Origin: Arachnopeziza araneosa
Lineage: Eukaryota > Ascomycota > Leotiomycetes > Helotiales > Arachnopezizaceae
Length of the DNA stretch: 64,000 nucleotides
Direction of reading: 5' to 3'
Assembly (NCBI GenBank): GCA_003988855.1
Contig: QYAI01000047.1
Location: 1-64,000, forward strand
Shown here: positions 32,006 to 42,399 of the stretch, one piece after another
Layout: each line of letters starts with the position of its first letter
How positions within the stretch are numbered: the first letter of the stretch is position 1
Notes under the pieces: generated by a model
Seen by the model: only the letters and a program-made list of their open reading frames with translations
What the model was told of the DNA's origin: nothing
The model's database searches: none
Translations under genes and position numbers: made by a program

Positions 32006-32664
32006 TTACTTCTCAAATGCCGGATGCTTCTCCATATTCTGGTTTACCCACGATCTCAAAGCCGCGAACCTTCCCGAACTAGCAGCCCGAGGTGGAGGTG
32101 GAGTAACATGTGTATCGGCTATAGGAGCCCCTTCACCTACCGACTCAACATCCATACTCTCTTCGGCCGCAATATCGCCCTTCGGTACTGTCAAAATCTG
32201 TGCCATATTCCTTCCAAACCTCTCCCTCTCCCCTCTCTCTAATTTCTCCCTCCTCTTCATTGCACCAGGCCTCGTCTTCAAACTCTTCCTAATCTTGCCA
32301 ACTCCCTCAAATCCTTTCCCATGTACTAATTCTTCGACATTAGGTAATGAATCTGCCAGACTCTCCATAGTTGTGACAAGCTTTTTATTCGGTCTACGGC
32401 GCTTGAGGGATTTCTTGTGGGATTTCTCGATGCGGTTCACAAAGGCGGAATGCTTTATTGTGCGCTTATCTTTCTTGGAATTAATGAAGGAGTCGGAGAT
32501 TTGGGCATCTGATCGGTGAGTAGGAGGTGCATGGATGCTGGTGGAGGATTTTGAGGATTTGGTGCGAATGGAGGGGCGTTTTTTGGGGGCTGTGGGCGCC
32601 TGAGGAGAAGTTAGCATGCTCAATTGCGAATCTGCAAGTCTGAGGATTCAGCTGGAGTTACCAT
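32006..32664 (-). CDS. SLX9: Ribosome biogenesis protein SLX9
   Basis: Two exons (32664-32662 and 32599-32006) give 198 residues. Exon 1 is only the ATG, followed at once by a GTAACT donor. The 62-nt intron ends with a TGCTAAC branch site and CAG. The joined start, MAPTAPKKRPSIRTKSS, is the usual SLX9 N-terminus, which decides this model over the longer frame starting in the intron. The core KRTIKHSAFVNRIEKSHKK, KRRRPNKKLVTTMESLADSL and a basic RERFGRNMAQI motif match the family. SLX9 binds pre-40S particles in the nucleolus and helps process and export the small subunit. The gene is divergent from UBA4 with 177 bases between start codons, so the two probably share a promoter. Confidence 0.88.
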
Positions 32665-32841
32665 GATTCGTGGCTGAAAACCTCGCGCAAGGGACGCTCT
32701 GGGAGAGGTTGTGGTGTTTTGCGAGGGGATGATGGAGATTTTCGAGGTTGGTGCTGTGAATTCAAGAAGGGAAGGTCAAGCGAGCATAAAGTCAAAATTT
32801 ATTTATGCAATAATTCATAAACCTCGACCCCTCACAACGTC

Positions 32842-34322
32842 ATGGATTCAGCAACCCAAACGGCAGAAACTCTGCAAAGGCAAATAGCTAGTACTGAAGA
32901 AGAGCTGAAAAGACTTAAAGAGCAGCTAGCAAGCATAGAAGCTCATGATGGACTTATAACATCCCTAAATTCTCTTTCAGTGCAAGGCTCATCGACTCAT
33001 TTAGCCGAAGCTTCAAAATGGCCACTGTTACCTGAAGAATACAAGAGATATGGGAGACAAATGATCGTTCCAAGTATTGGCATTCAAGGTAATATTCCGT
33101 TGTTAAAATCCTAACAAATGACTCTCTAACAATCTGCTCAGGACAGCTCCGTCTCAGATCCTCCTCCATCCTCATCGTCGGAGCAGGTGGTCTAGGATGT
33201 CCAGCAGGAGCGTACCTTGCAGGTGCTGGCGTAGGAACTATTGGGATCATTGACGGTGATGTCGTGGAAACCTCAAACCTCCATCGTCAAATCTTACATT
33301 CCACTCCCAAGGTTGGGATGAAGAAGGTTGACTCTGCAATTCAATACCTAAAATTACTCAATCCAAGTATAACTTACAATGCACATTTGGATCATTTATC
33401 ACCTCAGAATGCAGAGGAGATAGTCAAGCAATATGATCTTGTGTTGGATTGTACAGATCATCCAACATCCCGATACCTCATCTCAGACATCTGTGTTCTC
33501 CTCTCCAAACCTTTGGTATCCGCTTCCGCGCTACGAACAGATGGACAACTTATTGTACTTAACTCCCCACCACTACCACCGGGTGATGAAGATGGTGGTC
33601 CCTGCTACCGCTGTGTCTTTCCCAAGCCTCCTCCAGTCGAAACTGTTGTCTCCTGTGGCGATGGTGGTATCATCGGGCCTGTCGTAGGTGTAATGGGAGT
33701 CCTGCAGGCGCTGGAAGCTATCAAACTCATCGCCAGCGGTAAATTTAATGCTAGAGATAAGAAGTCAACTGGAGCGACCATGCTCCTATTCTCTGCCCTG
33801 TCGAGTCCGCAATTTAGGACTCTGAAGTTGAAAGGGAGAAGGAAAGATTGTTTTGCATGCTCAACTACAGCCGGACTTACACTCGAGAGTCTGAGTAGCG
33901 GGAGTTTAGATTATGTGCTTTTCTGCGGCGTTACTTCACCGGTCAACATTCTCAAGCCAGAGGAGCGAGTGGAACCAAGGGAGTACAAGACTCATAGAGA
34001 GAAAGAGCATCTACTTGTAGATGTCAGAGAAAAGGTTCAGTTCGATATCTGCAATTTGGAAGGCTCGATAAACATACCATTTTCCACGCTACAAGGAAAT
34101 AGGCCTCTAACTGCTGAAGGTGAATTGCCAGAATGGCTACCGAAATCACTTGCTGTCGATGCACCCATCTACATTGTCTGCCGACTTGGTAATGACTCCC
34201 AGATCATTACCAGGAAATTGAAGGAGAATGGAGTGGATGTGGATGGAAGATACATAGGAGACATAAAGGGTGGGCTCAAGGCATGGAAAGAACAGGTTGA
34301 CCCCTCATGGCCAGAATATTAG
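32842..34322 (+). CDS. UBA4: Adenylyltransferase and sulfurtransferase UBA4 (MOCS3)
   Basis: Two exons (32842-33088 and 33142-34322) give 475 residues. A short coiled coil (residues 5-35) precedes an E1-like adenylation domain: LIVGAGGLGCPAGAYLAGAG for ATP, DGDVVETSNLHRQ, and two CxxC zinc pairs (CYRC, CFAC). The C-terminal rhodanese domain carries the sulphur-bearing Cys in YIVCRLGNDSQ. UBA4 activates URM1 as an acyl-adenylate and thiocarboxylate, feeding cytosolic tRNA wobble-U thiolation and protein urmylation; in filamentous fungi it may also serve molybdopterin synthesis. The SCGDGG motif holds the E1 Cys. All key residues are present. The gene is convergent with PAM17 and shares an upstream region with SLX9. 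Confidence 0.92.
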
Positions 34323-34572
34323 CCTTGGCTAAATAAAAATATATGGGAAGCGGACTTTGGTATTCATTGTTCCTAAGATACGGACTGGACGTCCACCCAT
34401 GGGCTGTTGCTACAAGGGAGAGGCTCATAACGCCCACCAGCCAACCAAGTAATCCATATATGCAGCTTGTTGCTGATGATTCATTGCTTCCGCAAGAACC
34501 CCTGACATAAGAAAAACGCAATGAATGCTTATTCACACTTTTCACAATCTCTACTACAAGATCAAATCCAAC

Positions 34573-35365
34573 TCAGTATTTGATGTATGTCGTCCGCTTC
34601 TTATTGAATGCTCTCTGGTCCTTGAGCCATTGCCGATACCCAGCAACACTCGAGATCTTCTCTCCGTAGTAATCTAGCAGCAATTAGCCTCTATTCAGTT
34701 CATCCACACTTGAAAAAAAACATACCAGGCACCGGATTCGCCATACTACTCGCACTAGGATCGACCCTCCACTTCTTAACCCTCTTATAGAATTCCCTCT
34801 CCTTCTCATCCATATCTGCTCTAACCCTCCTATTCCTCCAATTGAAGACACCCGTTCCGACCACCGGACCAAGTAACCAGCCCACGCCGCCGCACGTAAA
34901 CGTTATCAGGCCCAGAGTGATGAAGGGGTCGAGAGGAATCTGCGAGACGATGGCATCCATATCCGAGCGCGTGAGGATTTGTGCTCCACCTACAAAACCA
35001 CCCAGAGATGTCCCGATCGAAGATCCGAGCTGGTACCACCGACGTGTGCGGCGAAGGGCGAAGAAGGTGTTCCAGTCGAGTTTTTGGCTCGGGCTTGGAG
35101 GTTGGGATTCGCTGGATGTGGATGTAGTTGAAGAGGGCGGTGGGGAAGAGAGTGATGATGCATAGCGGATCGAAGGGCTTTTGAATACGATATGACGTTT
35201 CGGCAGGGAGATTCGACGTTTGCTGGTTAGGGATTTGGTATCACTGGTTCGTAGGGGGCTGGATGAGTTGGTGGATGGGGCAGAGGTGTGGTATGGTGTA
35301 AGGAGTGTGGGCTGCATGCGGCAGCTGATGGCCGCTGTTCGGAGAGTGGGAGCTGTGCACAGCAT
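34573..35365 (-). CDS. PAM17: Presequence translocase-associated motor subunit PAM17
   Basis: Two exons (35365-34726 and 34673-34573) give 246 residues. The first 90 residues are basic and Ser/Thr-rich, a mitochondrial presequence. The core begins LDWNTFFALRRTRRWYQLGS, followed by two membrane helices (GSSIGTSLGGFVGG region and PFITLGLITFTCGGVGWLLG) and the matrix tail RVDPSASSMANPVPDYYGEK...YRQWLKDQRAFNKK. PAM17 lies in the inner membrane and helps organise the Pam16-Pam18 part of the TIM23 import motor. The intron falls inside the NPVPDYYGE motif, and splicing restores it exactly. A downstream Met (MQPTLL) could be an alternative start. Confidence 0.9.
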
Positions 35366-35957
35366 TTTGGTGTAGCTGGTGGGTTGTGATGTTGTGGGAG
35401 CTGGGCATTCAGGCCGGTTGAAGGTCTTGTCTAACTTTCAAGATCTACGCGCTTGCGGCGGCTGTTTGGCAAATCATGTGAGTTCTAGATATATTTCTCA
35501 ATTGAGGCGAATTAATTTAGTTTAGATTACAATCCACTCTGAGCGACCAAGGGATTTATCTTAGATATGATTCACGGCAAATAGTCATAGCCGCCGCGCT
35601 CTTTGAAAGTTTACCAACTTCCAATTGTTGCTGAGACTTCGCTTGGGGTTTGTTTGCTACCACACCCTCAGTTTTTGCAATGCACAGAGTCTTTTGTTTA
35701 CATTTTAGCAATCCTTCAAACTAATTTTGATCCTATTCAAAACTTCCTCTCTGCCGCGAACCTCTACCAACCCTAAAAACCTAGTGGCAACGATTCAGTT
35801 TAGCACGTGATCCCTTTTCGGGCACCGTATTGTTCGCGTAGCTAGGTTTGTAAGTTTATCATGTCAACGCGTAGTCTTTTACAACTGTAAACAGAGGTTA
35901 TAGCCTCGTCGCTCAACTTCATTCCTTTATCAGCCGCGCTACGGCTTCACTTTACTA
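35366..35957. promoter_or_regulatory. Bidirectional promoter region, PAM17 / chromodomain gene
   Basis: About 590 bases between two divergent start codons, with no gene of its own. Pyrimidine-rich tracts lie near 35720-35780 and 35920. No single factor site is claimed. Confidence 0.4.
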
Positions 35958-37667
35958 ATGGAGGTCGTAGTTCCCCCCGCTGCCCTCAAGGCGCCCAAAC
36001 GCTCATTCTTCGACTTCGTCGTCGCAAAAAGACCAATCTACATCCCAGGGTCTGGGCCACCAGTCCCTGAACCAACCGTCATGCCAGTCCACGATAAAGA
36101 TGGCATCATATTACGCAAGATGCTCTCAGAAAGTAACCACGTCCAATACGTCGTCACATTTGAAGATCAGCCATACCTGAAAATGTGCGTTGATGAGCGA
36201 AAAGTCCTTGATTATGTATCTGCGCGCACTTATGAGAACTTCCACCATGAAGAATACCATGAGATCTTAACAAAGGAAAATCAAAATCCTGGAACCAAGG
36301 CGAGGAATGAGAGGGTAGGACAAGAGGAAGATGGAGAGAAACCTGCGAGAGGCAAGCCCCGTAAGAAGCGGAAGAAGAATTTTGGAACTCGAACAAAAGC
36401 CTCTGCTGCAAAATCGGGCCCTGTGGATCCTTCAATTCTCCCAATTAGAAGAAGGACGTCTGAAATGAAGGAGGAGCCAAAGCCTATCTTCAAGTCACCA
36501 CAACGACCCACTCATACTTCTCCAAATAGTAAGCGGCGGGGACTTGCCCAAACAGTTCAGAACTACGAGTCAGAAGAAGAGGAAGAGCTTGATCAGATTG
36601 AGAACATACAGACTGAGCTGAACCGCCAATTTGAGGATGACTTCCTTGGTGATGAAAAGTCCGATTTCGACGATACCTTAACTACAGCGGCAGCCTTAGA
36701 TCGCCAGCTTCAAGGTTTCAATGCCAGACCAGCTAAAGCCAACCCAGGACCATCGCGGCTATTTCAGCCCCGTAATGCTCCATCTCCGTCCTCAAAACCA
36801 ATCTCGTCACCAGAACCAACTCGGAAGCCGTTGAAGAAACCAGGGTTCATTTTACAATCCAAAAATAAGCGAGCAACCAATTCTCGACCTAGCACATCCT
36901 CATCCTCTCAATCTAACACCATCTCCCGCTCTAAACGTCAACGCACTTCTGCCTCTGCAACCGCTTCGATCTCTAGCCTAGAAGCCGGTCTAATCTACAA
37001 TAAACTTTCTCAAAATGCCGCGTCCTCATCCTACAGCACCCCAAAGAAATCCCAAAGTGGTAGTATTCACTCCCGTTACCCATCCTCGCAAGTCCGGCAC
37101 AAAAGCATCTTCGCCAACACACCAAGGCTAAGCTCATCACCATCTAGTCCCGTTGAGATATCCTCCAGCTCCTCCAGCTCAAACTCAAGTTCAAATCCAG
37201 ACGAGGAAGAATTCGAAATCAACAGTATTTTAAAAGATCGTTGGACGATCGACAAGAACCGTAATCCTATCCAACAATTCTTGATACACTGGGAAGGCTA
37301 CCCAGAGAAGCAAGCCACATGGGAGAGTGAAGATAACGTTCCTCAGGAAGTCATCGCCTCTTATAATGCCGCCAAGGTTTCCAAGTCAGGTTCAACACGA
37401 AAGTCAATTGTAGACATTGCTATTACGAATCATCCAAATAAGAAGAAAGACAAAGGAAAAGGAAAGGCAAAAGCCATTCCCGGTGATCTAGACGATGAGG
37501 AGAGCTTGTTCCTGCCTGGCCCGGGTCCTGGACGAAGTAAGACGAGTCCTTATTTTACGGATTTCGACCTGGAGGAATACGAGAGTAGACCTAGCAGCAG
37601 GGACTCGGGACGGAAGAAGAAAAGGGTAGCGTTTAGTCCGGAAGAGGATGTGATGATCAATTATTAG
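35958..37667 (+). CDS. Chromodomain protein with conserved N-terminal region
   Basis: An intronless gene for 569 residues. A chromodomain spans about residues 415-472: EFEINSILKDRW, then QFLIHWEGYPEKQATWESED, with the aromatic residues that cage methyl-lysine (W in DRW, W and W in HWEGY/ATWE). A globular N-terminal block (residues 1-110) contains RSFFDFVVAKRPIYIPGSGP and a beta-rich HVQYVVTFEDQPYLKM stretch. The middle is a basic, Ser-rich linker (PRKKRKKNFGTR), and the tail is again basic. The protein is likely nuclear and chromatin-bound, perhaps reading H3K9 or H3K27 methylation. It is not HP1, since no chromoshadow domain follows the chromodomain. The first in-frame ATG fits the N-terminal block. 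Confidence 0.82.
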   Translation: MEVVVPPAALKAPKRSFFDFVVAKRPIYIPGSGPPVPEPTVMPVHDKDGIILRKMLSESNHVQYVVTFEDQPYLKMCVDERKVLDYVSARTYENFHHEEYHEILTKENQNPGTKARNERVGQEEDGEKPARGKPRKKRKKNFGTRTKASAAKSGPVDPSILPIRRRTSEMKEEPKPIFKSPQRPTHTSPNSKRRGLAQTVQNYESEEEEELDQIENIQTELNRQFEDDFLGDEKSDFDDTLTTAAALDRQLQGFNARPAKANPGPSRLFQPRNAPSPSSKPISSPEPTRKPLKKPGFILQSKNKRATNSRPSTSSSSQSNTISRSKRQRTSASATASISSLEAGLIYNKLSQNAASSSYSTPKKSQSGSIHSRYPSSQVRHKSIFANTPRLSSSPSSPVEISSSSSSSNSSSNPDEEEFEINSILKDRWTIDKNRNPIQQFLIHWEGYPEKQATWESEDNVPQEVIASYNAAKVSKSGSTRKSIVDIAITNHPNKKKDKGKGKAKAIPGDLDDEESLFLPGPGPGRSKTSPYFTDFDLEEYESRPSSRDSGRKKKRVAFSPEEDVMINY

Positions 37668-38339
37668 TTGACTAGGCTTTGGAGAATGTAATATCAGGCA
37701 TACATGTGAATCACGAGGTGGGATACTACCTACGAAAAGCAGCAACAACTCAAATTTAAGCTAGCATCAACAATAGGGCGAGCAGAGTTAGCTGGTCTTA
37801 TTGCATAGTGTACCAAGTATGTAATACCAAACGTACTAGATTTTAGGATTCAGGAATATACTCCTCATACAAATATTCCTGTGTACACATTCATGAATGT
37901 TCTCATTACCTCGATAATCTAAGACCTTGTTTCCTTGGATAAATACTCGGGAGTTAATTTTACAAGTCCTGTAGCTTATATTCCGGTTCATTCACCTCCC
38001 ATCTCCAAATCGCATACAGCACCGCCTTCCCACTAAAGCAGTGTAATAAAGTACCTACTGGTACTCAACCCGCACGTAAGATCGCGTCCTGTATTAACAT
38101 AATCGGCGTGCCGAGTACGAGGCAGGCGGGTAGCATAAAGCGTGAGCTAGATCTTCTCGAAACAGTTGTTCTATTTAACAGTGAGATGGTTATGAGATCA
38201 CAAGTGAAGCACCAAGATCACAACGACCCGAGACAAATCTCGTCCAATATAGAGTCACCGTCCGCCTCGATCCCTAGGAATCTACCACGTGACGTGCTAC
38301 GAATGCTATTCTCGAGATCCAAGCTGAATAAATGATCTT
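37668..38339. other. Convergent intergenic region
   Basis: Spacer between the 3' ends of the chromodomain gene and the C-x2-C-Y gene. AT-rich, presumably containing both poly(A) regions. The 75-codon plus-strand frame at 38108 is antisense to nothing known and has no family features. Confidence 0.4.
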
Positions 38340-39818
38340 TCACTCCCAGTACCTCTTCCATTCCGTCTCCAGATTCCGCAGTTCCTCGTAGAGCCTACCT
38401 TTTTCCTGGAGCGTCATCAGGGCCTGATTCGATGAGCTCTGCGACCGACTCAGATCGAGCTGTCGCCGGAACCGTCAGCAGTGGCGCTCGATTCCATGCG
38501 GTGATGAGAGAGAGATGCTTACAGGTTTCATCGCGGGGACGACGTTGTAGTGGCCACGGGCGCTGATGTTCAGCATGTTGGCATTGGAGCGCGCCCACAT
38601 GTTGCTGTTGAATTCATTGTACGCGTATTGCATCTGGGAGGTGCTCATAGAGTTCAGCATGTCGACTTTTTGCTGGAGTTGAACTAGGGTTTGGTTTAAG
38701 CGGGAGGTTTCAACTTGGCGGTTTCGTTCTTTGGTACGTCGCTCGGAGAGCTGTTTTTGTGAGTACATGGGAAAGGTAGATGCGAGGGATGGATGTACCT
38801 TTTGCAGTAAAAATGCCTTCTCAGATGTTGCAACAGCATCTGCCCACACCATCCTCATTCGCTCTGAGTAGAGCTGGCAAGTCATTTCCAGCATTGGTCT
38901 GGTGCTAAGCAAGACCTGTTGAGCGAGAGCGACACCCTCTTTTGCTTCCGGTTCGATGATCGTGAAGTAACATTCCTGGCAAATCGGGTATTCGGAACCT
39001 CCGGGAACATGATAAAACTTTCGTGCTGTGGTAGTCGGAACATCTCTAGGACAAGCTGGCACCTGAGCAAATCGTTTGATGAAATCAGCCAACGGGCGCA
39101 TATCAAGCTCTCCAGTTTCTCCGAGAGCTACCTCACAGCTCATCAGCTTCTCAAGGCACATCAAGCTGCGAGGAGAGGAAATTTTTGGAATTATATCACA
39201 GGTGGCCCTAGCGGGCGTCATTGAAACCTTCTTGAGGAATTTTTCAAACGGGTTGTAAATCTTCACGATCTGGGAATAGCAGTCTCCACAGATGGTCCAC
39301 TGCTTTAGGAGACCACCCGTATCTGGGTCGGCGATGGTATGCCAGAGCCCACTCAACGGCGGTTTGGTTTCTGAATCCTTTACCAGATGGGAATTGGGAC
39401 AGCGGCGCTCTGAAGGCGTTCTGAGGCCTGCTCTTAGAAGCAGAGTGTCGATATCGCCTTTCCCGGCCAAAACATGCAGCCAGGCGAAGCGGACCCAGAA
39501 TTCAGCGAACTTGCACGAAGCCGATCTTGTCGCCGGGAGTTGCTGGATGGAAAAGAAGGCGGATAGGGGTGTGGGTGCGATGCTATCCCGGTAGCACTCC
39601 CAGCAGACCGTGAAGGAAACAGTTCCGGAGTCATTCAATACTGCGACCTGGCGGGGGCCAGCTTTGGGAGAAAGAATATTGCATTCATTCCATTTGAATC
39701 CCTGGGGTGGCTTCTCAGTCTCGGCATTTGGAGGTTCATCCTCAATCAGGCCCATCGCTTCGAGTGCTCGCACAGCGGCTAGGCCAACTTGGCTTCTGAT
39801 GTGAGCAGAAGTGGCCAA
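38340..39818 (-). CDS. Protein with three Cys/CxxCY modules, unknown function
   Basis: The long exon 39818-38523 joins a last exon 38459-38340 through an intron with a GTAAGC donor and GCTGAC branch site, giving 471 residues. Three similar modules each have an early Cys and then C-x2-C-Y: C46 with CWECYRD (from residue 72), RCPNSHL with CGDCYSQ, and ACPRDVP with CQECYFT. They look like small zinc-binding folds; similar modules of the form CPxD...CxxCY recur in uncharacterised ascomycete proteins. The C-terminal third is coiled-coil (LSERRTKERNRQVETSRLNQ, then QLQQKVDMLN), and the last exon adds ALMTLQEKGRLYEELRNLET. A possible in-frame 48-nt intron (coding VHPSLAS...) ends just before QLSERR and may be spliced out. 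The cellular role is unknown. Confidence 0.75.
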
Positions 39819-40415
39819 GACACTCGAAGTAACTTTGTTTCGCTATGAGGAAAACCTTGGCTAGGATAAAAAAGCGCTCGACAACGTGTAGCAAGCGATG
39901 GTGGAAAGTGGTGTTGTCGGGATGGGGAGCTGAAACCCTGGGCTGAAGCTGAATGGACAAAACGGCCAGGCTGATAAGAAGGCGTCCAGTGCTGCATGTG
40001 CCCGCTGACTTGCGCTCACGTGTCGCAACATTTCATCTTGAGATTTCAGTTGATATTCACAGCCGCCTGGCTCGTTGGGCTCCTGAGAACCGCTTCGATC
40101 ATCTTACAAAATCCAAGATCCTTGACAACAACAACACCGTCTCAAATTCTAGACTAATGCTAGACGCTCACGCCCATCGTAAAATTCTCTGCTGTTTTTA
40201 TGCATTAACCCATCAATATAGGCATCGCCTACCACTATGTAGCGGCCCACGGCTTGTGTCTCCTAAGTATGAGAGGTACTTGGGCCCCAGAAACCTCGCA
40301 AACTAGATCGCCTTCCATCGCAGCACCTGGAACCCATCCCAGTTTACCCGTTTTGGTGGCACAGAACCTTCTCTTGTAGACAACGTTTCTAAAGCACCTG
40401 TCAACAGTCTCGCAA
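39819..40415. other. Intergenic, no supported gene
   Basis: Upstream of the three-module gene; the right end may hold the eroded 3' end of the HET relic. Nothing else recognised. Confidence 0.4.
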
Positions 40416-41205
40416 CTATTGAGGCTCCGCCGCTCTTCCTCCTTGTGGAGAGACATCCGCGCCTTCGAAAAGGAACTTTGCGTAATTGGGTATATCTTCG
40501 TACGTCCACGGTGTCCCAATCATCATGGTTCTTGGAAAACGTTCGAATTGATATGGGGACATGCCAGGTTTTGGTGATTTCCAGAACGGCGCAGCGCTTT
40601 CGGGCTCATTGCTTGAGGCGGGGTCAGCCGCCAGCGCAATTCGTACGCACTCGTAGAACCACTCCCGCCGTCTTGAAACTCCCGCCATATTTAACTTGGC
40701 AACGTCTTTCTCTCCTTTCTCTGTAGTAGTATAGACGACCATTTTAGAATTCTCTGCAACTGTCCCCAATTTCGCTATCGTATCTACCACCCGACCCTTT
40801 ACCACAAGACCGGTCTTGTCATTCTCTTTGAAGAATTGTGGCTCATTTTCCTTTGCTAGTGTCGGATAAGATTTGAGTTGCTTACGTCGAAAATGTTGGT
40901 CGAGCTTATCATCCTTCCGGCCCAACGTTTGTGACCATGCTGAGCACCCCAAATATTTTATCTCGCTCATCTGTGCACTTAAACCCTCTTGTCTCGTAAA
41001 GAGTGCTGACTAATTCGAAATCTGGTGTGTACTTTTCCTGTTTTGAAGGCCGTTTGCCCGGATATCGTTTCGTAATGATATGTGGTGGCAAGTCGCCTGC
41101 GTTTGTTAAAGCTCGACCGAACGATTGAAACGGTCGGTGAAATGTTCTCGGACCATAACGGAGTGACTGAAGGGAATACCTTTGCGAGAAGCGACGAAGA
41201 AACAT
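40416..41205 (-). pseudogene. HET-domain protein, C-terminal relic
   Basis: One frame reads ALTNAGDL, KRYPGKRP, YTPDFELVSTLYETRGFKCT and DERDKIFGVLSMVTNVGPEG, then stops. Another frame, overlapping the end of the first, continues RKDDKLDQHF, GLVVKGRVVDTIAKLGTVAE and VVYTTTEKGEKDVAK, and ends at 40416. In intact HET proteins these blocks follow each other with about 40 residues between them. A deletion of roughly that size, out of frame, has joined VGPEG to RKDDK near 40915. The N-terminal HET domain itself is absent upstream. The gene is dead, and it is of a different subfamily from the intact HET gene at 22-24 kb. Confidence 0.75.
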
Positions 41206-42399
41206 GTCTTGGAATTAACCATGATCAAATAGGACTTGGGGAGGAACTCTGAAGGCTGAAGCTTGAGGAAAGGAATGAGGATATGGAAGAAATATAAGAA
41301 AACAAAGAACAGTAAAAGGTTGCTAGACCAATGCTCAGAGTTGAGTGGCTTGAACATACAAAGCTGAGCGCGACCTTGCTCCAGGATACCATAGTGGGGT
41401 AAGAAAGACATTCAGCTCTTAACTGGAAAACATTCTGCACATAGATGCATATCCGGCTCAATATCCGCTTCTTGGACGCCACGCCGCGGTGCACTGGACC
41501 AGAAAGGTTAGGGCAGAATCTGACAGGTTTGAGGTATGATAATATGATAACAGAGAAGTACTGGTACTGTAGCTTAGAAGAGTTGATGCGTTTCCATACA
41601 AGGTAAAGCGGCAAGAAAATATCGCAATATATCCTTCAAGGCTTTGAGTAGCACACAGACTTGAGATGAATTGGAAAGCGCGCTTTCCTTTTGGCGGAAC
41701 AGCGCATGTCATGTCAGGTGACTCCAAGTTCTGCTGTCACGTGACTACATCCGACCGCACAGGTTTCCAAGCCGAAGGGAGAGAAGCGGTGCTAGGAGAA
41801 TCCCTTAGAGTAAATACAGCCCCTGAAAAAAGAGTAGGTGCTTTAAGAAGCCTCTTCTTTTCGCTTTCCTGCATCGTTTCAAGTCTCTTTACATAAGCAA
41901 AATGCCTTCACGCACCGCGGTGCATGAATCTCCTAGCTGCGTTAGTGAGGCTGGCTCACTTATCGTCTGAGACTCTACGGGTGGTCAAGGCTCCAGGCGA
42001 ATATTTAGCATCCGATCAACGGAAACAAAAGGAAAAATGGATAGAACTATTTATTCTCTGCATATCTCTCCTTGCTGTTCTGAAATGCTAATGCTCCTCA
42101 ACTGCAGCTACAAAGAAGAAAACAGTTTCTAGTCTCCATCCTTAATCCCACCATTTCATTTTATCTGTTCATGCCCGCTATTCACAGCCATTACTTCGAT
42201 CTCCAGTGCACAATGGAAATGTAAATCTCCAGTCGCTCCGTTAAATCTCGTCTTTGCCGGAAAAACAAGAAATAGTGTCGTCTTTGTTCGCATTTCTTGG
42301 TTGCCAAGCAATTCTGCAACTCCATAGCGCCATGTGCTGCAATTCCAGTGTATAGTGTATCATCAAATCAACATTCGGCTTTCGGTGGGTAGATGAGGG
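41206..42399. other. Intergenic, no supported gene
   Basis: About 1.2 kb where the N-terminal HET domain of the relic would be expected; I see none of its motifs. Minus-strand frames at 41225-41727 are hydrophobic but unrecognisable. Confidence 0.35.

Noticed and set aside
38919..39224. 101-codon plus-strand frame
   Set aside because: Antisense to the three-module CxxCY gene, whose splice structure and repeats support the minus strand.
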